A DNA stretch of 64,000 nt from Geobacter sp. (GTDB taxonomy: Bacteria > Desulfobacterota > Desulfuromonadia > Geobacterales > Pseudopelobacteraceae): assembly GCA_009885845.1 (NCBI GenBank), contig VFJW01000001.1, positions 31,980-95,979 of the forward strand, in the 5' to 3' direction. The stretch's first letter is position 1, and every line of letters begins with the position of its first letter. The notes beneath the pieces were generated by a model. The model was not told the DNA's origin and did no database searches. It saw only the letters and a list, made by a program, of their open reading frames with translations. Position numbers and translations under genes: made by a program. Positions 1 through 8,558 of this stretch are shown in pieces.

Positions 1-1
1 G

Positions 2-151
2 AGCCTGGTTGATACAATTGGAGATAAAACCGATGAACTGCTGGAAAAAGGCAAGGATGTGGCGGGTGGCGCTCGAAAAGACCTGATCCGGTTAATAGAG
101 GAGGGTACTTCGAAGCTTGAAAAGTTTAGAACAGTTCTGAGCAGGATGTAA
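2..151 (+). CDS. C-terminal tail of a YtxH-like / coiled-coil protein (partial)
   Basis: An open frame enters from the left edge and ends at a TAA at 149-151, leaving 49 residues. The peptide is lysine- and glutamate-rich and helical (for example DELLEKGKDVAGGARKDL), like the tails of YtxH-type small stress or membrane-associated proteins, in which long amphipathic helices follow one membrane segment. The start and any membrane segment lie outside the window, so the family call is tentative. A strong hairpin follows the gene, consistent with the end of a transcription unit. Confidence 0.5.
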   Translation, partial: SLVDTIGDKTDELLEKGKDVAGGARKDLIRLIEEGTSKLEKFRTVLSRM

Positions 152-189
152 CAACCTAATATAAAAGTCAAATAGTCATTGTTTCACTT

Positions 190-230
190 GACGGGAAGTC
201 CAGATTTACCGGACTTCCCGTCATTCTTAT
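190..230. terminator. Bidirectional rho-independent terminator
   Basis: A perfect 12-bp inverted repeat (190-201 with 211-222, arm GACGGGAAGTCC) encloses a 9-nt loop. It lies between a plus-strand gene end at 151 and a minus-strand gene end at 283, so it can serve both. The 3' flank is T/A-rich, though not a pure T run. Confidence 0.75.
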
Positions 231-282
231 TACTATATTCCACACAAAAATCGAAATTACCTGAACGTAAGGAATTATGGGC

Positions 283-972
283 TCACGGTTTTTCAATCAG
301 AACACTGGTGCTGTTATATTCAGGAATTAGCCTGTTGAAGTAGTCAATCGTCGGGAAATAATCCGACTTGCGCGGTTCAATCTTTGAACTATAGCGACTG
401 ATATAGACGAGATAGCGAATCGAAAAACTTTCAGCTGTTGTCAGATTGGCCTCGCTGTCTTCCCCGAGCAGTGTCCGTTCGGGATCATACCTGATAAAAT
501 CCTGTAATTTCTTCCAGAAACGGACATCCTCCTTTGGCAGTCCCACCTGGTGAGCAGAAATAATACCGTCAAAATATGGCCCGATTCTGGTTCTTTTCAT
601 TTTCAGATCGAGCGTTTTGGAATGAGCATTGGTAACGAGCCAAATAGCTTTGCCCGCCTGTTTCACATACACCAGAAATTCGATCACATACGGATGGACG
701 GCTATCAGGTGCTCAACTTCAAGCTTTAAAAGCGGAATATCGAGTTTGAGGCGTTCTGACCAGTAATCAAGATCAGTCCAGTTGAGGGTATTTTCCTGAG
801 ACCTGAAGAGTTGATAGAGGTGGTCTTTGGCATCCTGGATTGAGGTGTTATTACAGGCTGCCCAGCGCAGAGGAACATGTTCCAACCAGAAATGGTCATC
901 AAAATGGCGATCCAGCAACGTGCCATCCATATCAAGCAACACGGTATCTATGTCGTTCCAGTCAATACGCAT
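283..972 (-). CDS. yrfG: HAD-family GMP/IMP nucleotidase-like phosphatase (YrfG type)
   Basis: A 229-residue haloacid-dehalogenase hydrolase. The catalytic DMDGT motif lies at residues 14-18 (nucleophile D14, acid/base D16), motif II is the T of LVTNAH, and the motif III lysine is in PKED. Length and the N-terminal pattern (W-N-D-I-D-T-V-L-L-D) fit YrfG, which removes phosphate from purine 5'-nucleotides in the cytoplasm. Motif IV reads GEDSEAN, where YrfG has an aspartate pair, so one metal-binding acid is Glu. The ATG at 972 is preferred because GGAG sits 8 nt upstream; a longer frame to 1011 has no ribosome binding site. It is a single gene ending at the shared terminator. Substrate is inferred from family only. 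Confidence 0.75.
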   Translation of the reverse strand: MRIDWNDIDTVLLDMDGTLLDRHFDDHFWLEHVPLRWAACNNTSIQDAKDHLYQLFRSQENTLNWTDLDYWSERLKLDIPLLKLEVEHLIAVHPYVIEFLVYVKQAGKAIWLVTNAHSKTLDLKMKRTRIGPYFDGIISAHQVGLPKEDVRFWKKLQDFIRYDPERTLLGEDSEANLTTAESFSIRYLVYISRYSSKIEPRKSDYFPTIDYFNRLIPEYNSTSVLIEKP

Positions 973-1264
973 TTCTGCTCCGCATGTGCCTGATCTGAGT
1001 TGATTTGACAATACGTTCAGGGGAAGTGACTTGTCAAGTCGGTGGTCAAGTATATTTGCAGGAATCTATCGAAGACACTTGTTGAGATGGTATGACGTAT
1101 GAATTTTTCGGGATAATTTGATAAAATACATGGTACAACCTGATAAATGTGTTATTACTAACCATCAGATCATGGTCTGTTGCGGTTTTTCATTTGTCGA
1201 GTATGATTATCCACGGCGTGAGCGACCGTAGCTGGAAATATTCATGTAACGGAGAGGATATATT

Positions 1265-1987
1265 ATGGGTGTTAAAAAGATTCTGCTTGTTGATGATGTT
1301 AACTTTTTTCTTGAACTCGAAAAGGGTTTTTTTGATAGGGAGGAATTTCAGATTCTTCAGGCAAACAACGGTGAAGAAGCCCTTGAAATGCTTATCAAAG
1401 ATCATCCCGATATAATTTTCATGGATCTGTATATGCCTGTCATGGATGGAGATACATGCTGCCAGTTGATTAAATCTCATGCTGCTCTGCAGCATATACC
1501 AATAATAATGGTAACCCAGGGTGGCAGCGATACCGACTTTGAGCGTTGCTGGCAGGCGGGATGTGACGATATTATCCCCAAACCGATAAATCAGTTTCTG
1601 TTTCAGTCAATGGTGAGAAAATATCTGGAAATTCCATTCAGAAAAGCGCTTAGAGCGCCAATCCGTCTGCATATTCAATGCAAATCCTGTGCGGACCCTG
1701 ATGAATATCTCTCTGATTACACGGTCAATCTGAGCACAGGTGGATTTTTTATTGTATCGACTGTTCTTTACCCGGTTGACTCTCAGTTTATTATTGAATT
1801 TCTGTTGCCAAATGAAGGGAAAACGGTATGTTGTTCGGCGAGGGTTGCATGGATAAATCATCCCGAATCGCTCATTAATAAAACCCTCCCGGTAGGTATG
1901 GGACTTCAGTTTCTTAATTTGTCTTTAGATGATATGAATTCTATCCGCAATTTCATAAAAGATCAGACAATGGTACCGGAATGGTAG
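1265..1987 (+). CDS. Response regulator: receiver plus PilZ domain
   Basis: A 240-residue protein with an N-terminal CheY-like receiver (acid pair D10/D11, phospho-acceptor D54, conserved K106) and a C-terminal PilZ domain. The PilZ part has RKALR near residue 126 and NLSTGG near residue 157, matching the RxxxR and (D/N)xSxxG motifs that bind cyclic di-GMP. The protein could therefore integrate phosphorylation with c-di-GMP, as PilZ receivers do in control of motility or surface attachment. GGAGAGG precedes the ATG. No histidine kinase is adjacent, so its partner is unknown. It stands alone between yrfG (opposite strand) and miaB. Confidence 0.85.
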   Translation: MGVKKILLVDDVNFFLELEKGFFDREEFQILQANNGEEALEMLIKDHPDIIFMDLYMPVMDGDTCCQLIKSHAALQHIPIIMVTQGGSDTDFERCWQAGCDDIIPKPINQFLFQSMVRKYLEIPFRKALRAPIRLHIQCKSCADPDEYLSDYTVNLSTGGFFIVSTVLYPVDSQFIIEFLLPNEGKTVCCSARVAWINHPESLINKTLPVGMGLQFLNLSLDDMNSIRNFIKDQTMVPEW

Positions 1988-2155
1988 CCAATCTCGACTG
2001 ATCCGCGGCAATCTCAGTGGCATTTGTGGCATGTACCCATCCTGCCTGATGAATTTCTTTCGTCTTCTTATAATTAACATTGTCTGAATAAAACCTGCAA
2101 ATTCCCAATTCATTTGACTTTATGGTTGCCGCCCGCGTATAAAGATCGATCTCCT

Positions 2156-3469
2156 ATGTTCAATAAACTCCTTTACATAGAAACCTTCGGTTGCCAGATG
2201 AATGTGAACGATTCCGAAAGGATTGTCTCCATGCTGGCTGATCTTGGGTATGCTCCAACTAACAACCCGGCTGCGTCTGATATGATCCTGCTCAACACCT
2301 GCAGTGTTCGTGGAGGTGCAGAAGAAAAGGTCTATAGACGTCTTGCAAATCTGCGAATTTACAAGAGAGACGGGAAAAAACAGATTATTGCGGTAGGTGG
2401 CTGTGTAGCTCAACAGGAAGGAGATGGGCTGCTCCGAAAACTTCCTTACGTAGATCTGGTGATCGGCACCCATAATCTGCATCTGCTGCCGGAGATGGTC
2501 AGGGGCGCCGAACAGGGCGAACGCCGCTCTGAAACAACGTTTATAGATAATGACCAGCGTTTGGACCTGTTTCCCGCCATAAAGGGGGAATCCCGCCTGT
2601 CCAGATTCGTGACGGTCATGCAGGGGTGTGATAACTTCTGTTCCTACTGTATCGTCCCCTACGTACGAGGTCGAGAGATCAGTCGCCGCTCCGCAGATGT
2701 CCTGGCCGAAGTCAGGCAGCTTGCGAATGAAGGAGTTCGCGAAGTAATTCTCCTGGGCCAAAACGTCAACTCCTACGGTCTGAAAACCGGGCATGAACCG
2801 TCGTTTGCCGACCTCATCCGGCTGGTTGCTGAAATCGACGGAATCGACCGTATCCGTTTTACAACTTCTCACCCGAAGGATATGTCAGATGAGCTGATCT
2901 CCTGCTTTGGCGATGTTCCGAAATTGAGTTCCCAGATTCATTTGCCGGCACAGTCCGGCAGCAATTCGGTCCTTACGTTGATGGGGCGCGGTTATACCCG
3001 CGAATCCTATCTGGATAAGGTTAGAAAGCTTAGGGCAATGCGCCCTGATATTGTATTTACCGGTGATATTATCGTCGGTTTTCCCGGTGAAACTGATGTG
3101 GATTTTGAGCAGACGCTCTCACTGATGGAAGAAATTCGGTATATCGACCTTTTTTCGTTTGTATATTCGCCCCGTCCCGGCACCAAAGCTGCCGAACTAC
3201 CTGATGATCAGCCCCGCGCGGTAAAAATGGCGCGTCTTGACCGACTGATGGAGCTGCAACGGCGGCATACTCGCGAGCTGAGCCAGCCCTATATCGGCAG
3301 TACGATGTCTGTTCTGGTCGAAGGGGAGGGGAAACTTCCCGGACAGGTATCCGGCAAGGCAGATATTGGACGGATCGTCAACTTTTCCGGTGACAGTTCT
3401 CTTGTCGGCCTTTTTGTCGATGTCAAAATTATTAAAGCATATCCAAATTCGCTTCTGGGTGAACGGTAA
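2156..3469 (+). CDS. miaB: tRNA-2-methylthio-N6-dimethylallyladenosine synthase
   Basis: A radical-SAM methylthiotransferase that adds the 2-methylthio group to i6A37 of tRNAs reading UNN codons. The N-terminal UPF0004 domain carries cluster cysteines C13 (GCQMN), C49 (NTCSVR) and C83 (GGCVAQ). The radical-SAM cluster is C158, C162 and C165 (GCDNFCSYC), followed by GQNVNSYG and a C-terminal TRAM-like region. The 437 residues are normal for MiaB. The start at 2156 begins just before the conserved IETFGCQMN block; an in-frame ATG at 2114 would add 14 residues with no family counterpart. Neither start has a strong ribosome binding site. glnS follows after about 20 bp, so both tRNA genes are probably cotranscribed. 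Confidence 0.95.
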   Translation: MFNKLLYIETFGCQMNVNDSERIVSMLADLGYAPTNNPAASDMILLNTCSVRGGAEEKVYRRLANLRIYKRDGKKQIIAVGGCVAQQEGDGLLRKLPYVDLVIGTHNLHLLPEMVRGAEQGERRSETTFIDNDQRLDLFPAIKGESRLSRFVTVMQGCDNFCSYCIVPYVRGREISRRSADVLAEVRQLANEGVREVILLGQNVNSYGLKTGHEPSFADLIRLVAEIDGIDRIRFTTSHPKDMSDELISCFGDVPKLSSQIHLPAQSGSNSVLTLMGRGYTRESYLDKVRKLRAMRPDIVFTGDIIVGFPGETDVDFEQTLSLMEEIRYIDLFSFVYSPRPGTKAAELPDDQPRAVKMARLDRLMELQRRHTRELSQPYIGSTMSVLVEGEGKLPGQVSGKADIGRIVNFSGDSSLVGLFVDVKIIKAYPNSLLGER

Positions 3470-3488
3470 AATTTTTCAAGAGGGTTAT

Positions 3489-5168
3489 ATGACCAGCAAC
3501 GAACAGTCATCAACAACACCAAATAATTTTCTGAAAACCATAATTGATGAAGATCTCAAGAGTGGTAAACACAGCAGTGTCGTGACTCGTTTTCCTCCTG
3601 AGCCGAATGGATATCTTCATATCGGTCATGCCAAGTCGATCTGCATCAACTTTGGATTGGCACGTGATTTTGGTGGCCGCTGCCATCTCCGCTTTGATGA
3701 TACTAATCCGGCCAAAGAAGAACAGGAATACATTGATTCCATAAAGGACAGTGTTCGCTGGCTCGGTTTTGATTGGGGGGAACATCTCCATTACGCTTCG
3801 GACAATTTTGAGCAACTGTTCCAATGGGCAATCTTTCTGATTCATAAAGGCAAGGCGTATGTCGAAGATCTGAATGTCGAACAAATCCGTGCGTATCGCG
3901 GCACATTGACTGAACCTGGAACTGAGAGCCCCTTTCGCTCTCGTTCAATTGAAGAAAATCTGGATCTTTTTAATCGTATGCGTTCCGGAGAGTTTCCTGA
4001 CGGCACCCGTGTTTTACGCGCAAAAATAGACATGGCCTCACCTAATATCAGTCTGCGCGATCCCGTTCTCTACCGGATACTTCATACGCCGCATCCGCAT
4101 GTCGGCGATGCCTGGAAGATCTACCCGATGTATGACTTTGCTCATGGGCAGACCGATGCAATTGAGGGTATTACACACTCTATCTGCACGCTGGAGTTTG
4201 AATCCCACAAGCCTCTGTATGAATGGTTCCTTGACAACCTTCCGGTTCCGGCGCGTCCGCGTCAGTATGAATTTGCCCGCTTAAATCTGACCTATACGGT
4301 GATGAGCAAACGAAAGCTGCAGGAACTGGTTCAGCTTGGTATTGTCAGTGGCTGGGATGACCCGCGCCTGCCTACTCTGGTTGGGATCAAGCGCCGGGGC
4401 TATACTCCGGGGGCAGTGAGAAATTTTTGTGAGCAGATTGGTGTTGGCCGGAGTGATTCATGGATTGATGTTTCATTACTGGAAGAGTGTGTTCGAGCCG
4501 AGCTTAATGAATCGGCGCCTCGGGCTATGGCGGTTTTACGACCGGTAAAATTCATTATTGACAATTATCCTGTCGATCAGGCTGAAGAGCTGCATGCTCC
4601 AAATCATCCTCAAAAGCCTGAGATGGGGGGACGTATCATTCAATTCACCCGGGAAATCTGGATTGACGCTGATGATTTTATGGAAGTGCCGAGCAAAGGC
4701 TTCTATCGCCTGTCCGTTGGCGGTGAGGTTAAGCTCCGCTTTGGGTATATAATCAAATGTACCGGTGTCATCATGAATGAGCAGGGAGCGGTTATGGAGT
4801 TACACGGCGAATATGACCCGGCATCCCGTGAAGGAATTCATACAGCAGATGGCCGGAAAGTCAAAGGCGTTATTCACTGGGTTTCTGCTCACAATGCAGT
4901 AACCGCCGAAGTACGATTGTTTGACCGGCTGTTTAATGTGCCAAACCCCGATAAAGGCGGCATTGACTACAAGGAATATCTCAATCCATTATCTGTTGTA
5001 TCAATCCCGGCGCAATTGGAAGCGAGTCTCGCCTCTTCCGATAGCGAAACCCGCTATCAATTTGAGCGCATGGGTTATTTCCGCCAGGATCCGAAAGATT
5101 CACTTCCCGGGAAACTGGTATTTAACCGGATAGTTACACTGCGTGACGTATGGTCAACTAATAAGTAA
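3489..5168 (+). CDS. glnS: Glutaminyl-tRNA synthetase
   Basis: Class I aminoacyl-tRNA synthetase (559 residues) that charges tRNA-Gln with glutamine. The HIGH signature is at residues 44-47 within EPNGYLHIGHAKS, and the KMSKS-equivalent is VMSKRKL near residue 271. The C-terminal half has the all-beta anticodon-binding domain of bacterial GlnRS. The ATG at 3489 has GAGGG upstream; the open frame extends further left into miaB but without homology. Having GlnRS implies direct charging rather than sole reliance on the GatCAB transamidation route. Confidence 0.96.
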   Translation: MTSNEQSSTTPNNFLKTIIDEDLKSGKHSSVVTRFPPEPNGYLHIGHAKSICINFGLARDFGGRCHLRFDDTNPAKEEQEYIDSIKDSVRWLGFDWGEHLHYASDNFEQLFQWAIFLIHKGKAYVEDLNVEQIRAYRGTLTEPGTESPFRSRSIEENLDLFNRMRSGEFPDGTRVLRAKIDMASPNISLRDPVLYRILHTPHPHVGDAWKIYPMYDFAHGQTDAIEGITHSICTLEFESHKPLYEWFLDNLPVPARPRQYEFARLNLTYTVMSKRKLQELVQLGIVSGWDDPRLPTLVGIKRRGYTPGAVRNFCEQIGVGRSDSWIDVSLLEECVRAELNESAPRAMAVLRPVKFIIDNYPVDQAEELHAPNHPQKPEMGGRIIQFTREIWIDADDFMEVPSKGFYRLSVGGEVKLRFGYIIKCTGVIMNEQGAVMELHGEYDPASREGIHTADGRKVKGVIHWVSAHNAVTAEVRLFDRLFNVPNPDKGGIDYKEYLNPLSVVSIPAQLEASLASSDSETRYQFERMGYFRQDPKDSLPGKLVFNRIVTLRDVWSTNK

Positions 5169-5194
5169 AACAGTAAGGAGTGGTATATAACAAT

Positions 5195-6085
5195 ATGAAT
5201 AATAATAAGTTTACATCAGGTTTTGTTTCAATTATCGGTCGCCCGAATGTTGGTAAATCAACGCTCCTGAACAGCATAATCGGAGAGAAGATTGTCATTA
5301 CTTCGGATAAACCTCAAACGACACGCAACAGGATCCAGGGAATTCACAACATACCCGGTGGCCAGATAGTTTTCATAGATACCCCCGGTATCCACAGCGG
5401 TCGCTCACGTCTTAACAAAAGCATGGTTGATGTGGCACGTTCAGCTATCAGCGGGGTCGATCTTCTGATGCTTGTCGTAGAAGCGACGACTGCCGCCGAC
5501 CCTGCCTTTGTCCAGGATGTCCTCAGCAAAGTAAAGATTCCGGTAGTTCTGGTTATCAACAAAATTGATCTGCTTTCTGACAAGAATCAGGTGCTGAAAA
5601 AAATGGCTGATTGGGCTGCACTCTATCCGTTCAGAGAAATCGTACCGGTTTCAGCCGGTCGCAATGACGGGGTTGAGCAGCTTGTTACAATAGTCAGCGG
5701 GTATCTCCCTGAAGGCCCGGCACTGTTCCCGGATGATATTCTGACTGATATGCCGGAAAAATTTATTGTTGCTGAGATGATCCGCGAAAAGGTTTTTCGT
5801 TTGACTCATGATGAAATCCCCTATTCGACAGCGGTTGTGGTGGAGAGTTTTATCGAAAGAGAAAACGGCGTAATCGCCATCTCGGCGGCAATTATGTTGG
5901 AGAGGGCCACTCAGAAAGGCATTATAATCGGCTCGAAGGGTGAAATGCTGAAAAAGATCGGCAGTCAGGCACGGCAGGATATCGAACGCTTGCTTGACAC
6001 CAGAATATTTCTGGAGCTGTTCGTCAAGGTAGTTGAAAACTGGAGCGAACGACCCTCAAAACTTAGAGAACTGGGATACGAATAG
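5195..6085 (+). CDS. era: GTPase Era (16S rRNA / 30S assembly factor)
   Basis: A 296-residue Era. The GTPase domain has G1 GRPNVGKS at residues 15-22, a TTR-type G2, G3 DTPG and G4 NKID. A KH domain with [11 protein letters not shown] sits near residue 246 and binds the 3' end of 16S rRNA during 30S maturation. AAGGAG is at 5175-5180. The ATG at 5195 (spacing 14) is favoured because a GTG at 5180 overlaps that Shine-Dalgarno sequence. The string TGGTATATA just before the start is also an extended -10 promoter match. A terminator follows, then a vapBC insertion separates era from der. Confidence 0.95.
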   Translation: MNNNKFTSGFVSIIGRPNVGKSTLLNSIIGEKIVITSDKPQTTRNRIQGIHNIPGGQIVFIDTPGIHSGRSRLNKSMVDVARSAISGVDLLMLVVEATTAADPAFVQDVLSKVKIPVVLVINKIDLLSDKNQVLKKMADWAALYPFREIVPVSAGRNDGVEQLVTIVSGYLPEGPALFPDDILTDMPEKFIVAEMIREKVFRLTHDEIPYSTAVVVESFIERENGVIAISAAIMLERATQKGIIIGSKGEMLKKIGSQARQDIERLLDTRIFLELFVKVVENWSERPSKLRELGYE

Positions 6086-6110
6086 AGTCGGCAATCAATT
6101 GGTTGAAAAT

Positions 6111-6150
6111 GCCGCTAAACTGGAAAGAGTTCCGGGTTAGCGGCTTTTTT
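6111..6150 (+). terminator. Rho-independent terminator after era
   Basis: An 8-bp stem GCCGCTAA (6111-6118) pairs with TTAGCGGC (6137-6144) and is followed by a T6 run (6145-6150). It sits 26 nt after the era stop. Confidence 0.8.
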
Positions 6151-6403
6151 ATTATCATTGACAAATGTAAAACAGTTCGCAGAGAATGCCGAATCCTGAT
6201 ACAAGAGGATTTGCATAGCATACATATTCCAAACAAGGTGACGCCAATTACTTTTACAGCCTACCAAAGCCAAATCTTCGCTTGGCAACTTATCTGATGA
6301 TCCCTCATGATGAGATTAATGAGGGGCGGCGGTTGGTTGATTTTGAGAGATTTATGAAAGCATAGGTAAATTTTCTAGCAAATTTTCATTGCTAAATATT
6401 TCT
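6151..6403 (+). other. Non-coding or degenerate stretch between era and vapBC
   Basis: About 250 bp with no intact gene. A short reading end near 6252-6294 encodes FTAYQSQIFAWQLI, which resembles the beginning of DEAD/DEAH or SNF2 helicases (typically a tyrosine-glutamine pair then YFAxxLTRR). It stops at 6295-6297, and a second frame starts at 6297 (TGATG overlap) and encodes a 22-residue acidic/basic peptide ending in DFERFMKA. This may be debris from genes carried in with, or displaced by, the toxin-antitoxin module. The helicase resemblance is weak and rests on one short peptide. Confidence 0.3.
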
Positions 6404-6432
6404 TTGACCATAATGCATACATCATATATCAT
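6404..6432 (+). promoter_or_regulatory. Sigma-70-type promoter of vapBC
   Basis: TTGACC (6404-6409), a 17-nt spacer and TATCAT (6427-6432). The predicted start falls just before the GGAGGT ribosome binding site at 6440, giving a very short leader. The region is AT-rich with partial dyads (GCATAC, ATCATATAT) that could bind the VapB product. Confidence 0.55.
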
Positions 6433-6449
6433 ACCTTTGGAGGTGTGAT

Positions 6450-6674
6450 ATGAAGCGGACTACAATTTTTGCCGATGATAGCCTGCTTGACGAGGTTAAA
6501 TACTTGGCAAAAACAAAGAAAATCAGTGTTGCGACTGTTGTTAGAGAAGCTCTCGTAAGCTATCTGGCGGCGAATAAACCGGAACGGACTACGGACTTGG
6601 CATTCATCGCCATTGGCCAAAGCGGAGAATCGGATATTGCAGAACGCCACGAGGAACTGTTGTGGCAAAAATAG
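6450..6674 (+). CDS. vapB: Ribbon-helix-helix antitoxin of a VapBC pair
   Basis: A 74-residue protein starting MKRTTIFADDSLLDEVKYLA, the beta-strand then helix pattern of CopG/Arc ribbon-helix-helix proteins, with KISVATVVREALVSYL as the second helical half. Such antitoxins bind the operator through the N-terminal strand and neutralise the toxin with the C-terminal tail. GGAGGTG precedes the ATG closely. It overlaps the PIN-domain gene by 13 bp, the usual arrangement of a type II toxin-antitoxin pair. The assignment to VapB rather than another RHH antitoxin rests on the PIN partner. Confidence 0.8.
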   Translation: MKRTTIFADDSLLDEVKYLAKTKKISVATVVREALVSYLAANKPERTTDLAFIAIGQSGESDIAERHEELLWQK

Positions 6675-7099
6675 TTTCGATTGCTCCGATATTGGTTGAT
6701 ACCGGTATAATCTACGCATTAGCTGACCGTTCCGACTCCTGGCATGTTCGCGCCCGCACCTTTGTTGAAACCTTCAAGGGGGCGCTGGTTATCCCTTCCA
6801 TGGTTATTCCCGAAGCATGCTATCTTCTGCAGACGCATCTGTCGCCTCTGGCGGAAACCGCTTTTGTCAAATCAATTATCAACCGGGCATTGAGGCTTGA
6901 GCACGTTGATGAGGAAGATTTAAGCCGTGCGGTTGAGTTAATGGATGCATATCCTGATCTCAAGATCGGCCTGGTGGATGCTTCGGTTGTCGCAGTGGCG
7001 GAGCGCCTTAATATCTCAGCGATAATGACCACTGATCGTCGCCATTTCTCAGTTATACGCCCTAAAAATTGTGCGGCATTTACTTTGCTGCCGGAATAG
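6662..7099 (+). CDS. vapC: PIN-domain ribonuclease toxin
   Basis: A 145-residue PIN-domain protein. The acidic metal-binding residues typical of PIN nucleases are visible: LVDTG near residue 13, the E of PEACYLL near residue 50, GLVDASVVA near residue 102 and TTDRRHF near residue 123. VapC toxins cleave tRNA or rRNA when the antitoxin is lost. The gene starts with GTG at 6662, inside vapB, with GAGGA 7 nt upstream, so translation is probably coupled. It lies 12 bp before der, so der expression may depend on readthrough from this module. Confidence 0.82.
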   Translation: MAKIVSIAPILVDTGIIYALADRSDSWHVRARTFVETFKGALVIPSMVIPEACYLLQTHLSPLAETAFVKSIINRALRLEHVDEEDLSRAVELMDAYPDLKIGLVDASVVAVAERLNISAIMTTDRRHFSVIRPKNCAAFTLLPE

Positions 7100-7111
7100 T
7101 CAGGAACCTTT

Positions 7112-8467
7112 ATGAAACCTTTAGTAGCCATTGTCGGCCGCCCTAATGTGGGCAAATCAACTCTTTTCAACCGCCTGCTCGGTCATCGTCGCGCTATTGT
7201 CGACGATACTCCCGGAGTTACTCGTGACCGTAACTATGCAAATATTACCCGGTTTGATAAACCGTTCATCCTTATCGATACCGGCGGATTTGAACCGGTA
7301 ACCGAAAACCTTCTGCTGCAGCAGATGCGTGAACAATCAAAACTTGCCATTGAAGAAGCGGACGTCATCATATTTATGATGGATGCCAGAAGCGGCCTGA
7401 CTCCGGCGGACATTGAGGTCGCCGGGATGCTGCGCCGCGTCAAAAAGCCGGTTTTTTTCGTGGTTAATAAAGTCGATGGCGAAAAACTGGAGAATGATTC
7501 AGCTGAATTCTATTCCCTCGGAATTGGAGAGTTATACACCATTTCGGCTGAACACAATCGCGGTGTCATCGACCTCGTTGAAAATATTCTTGAGGTTTTC
7601 CCGCCGGTTGATATCTCCGAGCCTGAAGAGAATATCACCCGGATCGCCGTGGTGGGGCGACCAAACGTCGGCAAGTCATCACTGGTCAACCGACTGCTGG
7701 GCTTTGATCGGGTCGTCGCTAATCCTACCGCAGGGACAACCCGTGATTCAGTTGACACTCCCTTTACCTGCAACAAAAAACCTTATGTGCTGATTGATAC
7801 GGCCGGCATTCGTCGTAAGGGGAAAACAACCGAGAAACTTGAAAAATACAGTGTCTGTGATGCTCTGCGCAGTATAGAACGGGCTGATGTTGTGCTGATG
7901 GTTATTAACGCAGAGGAAGGGGTGACTGAACAGGACGAACGTATTGCCGGTTATATTCATGAGGCCGGCAAAGGATGTGTCTTTGTTATCAATAAATGGG
8001 ATTTACTTGAAAAGGATAATGCCACCCTCGGAATTTATATTGCCAAAATCAGGGATGGTTTTAAATATCTGGCATACGCACCGATTGTATGTGTTTCAGC
8101 CAAAACCGGTCAGCGGTCTGGCAAGATTATTACTACCGTTGATGAAGTTATGGGTCAATTCTGCCGCCGCGTCACAACATCAGAGCTGGTGCATGTATTT
8201 ACCGATGCCATTGAATCGCATCACGCCCCTTTATCACACGGTCGAAGAGTTAAATTCTACTTTGCCACCCAGGTTGCGACCCGTCCGCCATCTTTTGTTA
8301 TTTTCACCAATCAGCCTGAAAACATTCACTATTCCTATGAACGATATCTTATTAATAAATTCCGCGAAGCATTCGGTTTTGACGGCGTTCCATTGAGACT
8401 GATGTTCCGGGGTAGAGATAAAACAGATACATCGCGCGGTAAGGGCGGTACAGAGCGGAACACATAG
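7112..8467 (+). CDS. der: Tandem-GTPase Der (EngA), 50S assembly factor
   Basis: A 451-residue protein with two GTPase domains in tandem, each with a Walker A of the form GRPNVGKS(T/S) (residues 8-16 and about 184-192), DTGGF and [10 protein letters not shown] switch regions, NKVDG and NKWDL specificity motifs, and a C-terminal KH-like domain ending in a basic tail ([14 protein letters not shown]). Der works in late assembly of the large ribosomal subunit. Its normal partner region with era is split here by vapBC. Confidence 0.95.
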   Translation: MKPLVAIVGRPNVGKSTLFNRLLGHRRAIVDDTPGVTRDRNYANITRFDKPFILIDTGGFEPVTENLLLQQMREQSKLAIEEADVIIFMMDARSGLTPADIEVAGMLRRVKKPVFFVVNKVDGEKLENDSAEFYSLGIGELYTISAEHNRGVIDLVENILEVFPPVDISEPEENITRIAVVGRPNVGKSSLVNRLLGFDRVVANPTAGTTRDSVDTPFTCNKKPYVLIDTAGIRRKGKTTEKLEKYSVCDALRSIERADVVLMVINAEEGVTEQDERIAGYIHEAGKGCVFVINKWDLLEKDNATLGIYIAKIRDGFKYLAYAPIVCVSAKTGQRSGKIITTVDEVMGQFCRRVTTSELVHVFTDAIESHHAPLSHGRRVKFYFATQVATRPPSFVIFTNQPENIHYSYERYLINKFREAFGFDGVPLRLMFRGRDKTDTSRGKGGTERNT

Positions 8468-8558
8468 CAGCAAAACCCTATAAAGGCTTTACTTGAGTCC
8501 ATCGTTACGATATATTCTGCAGGTTTTTAACCTCTTCTCTGACGTTGGATTATAACAA

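Noticed and set aside
2018..2040. TGGCAT...GGCATG as a possible sigma-54 promoter for miaB
   Set aside because: No TTGC at the right spacing.
2120..2872. 250-residue minus-strand open frame
   Set aside because: Antisense to miaB, which has all family cysteines; no independent motif.
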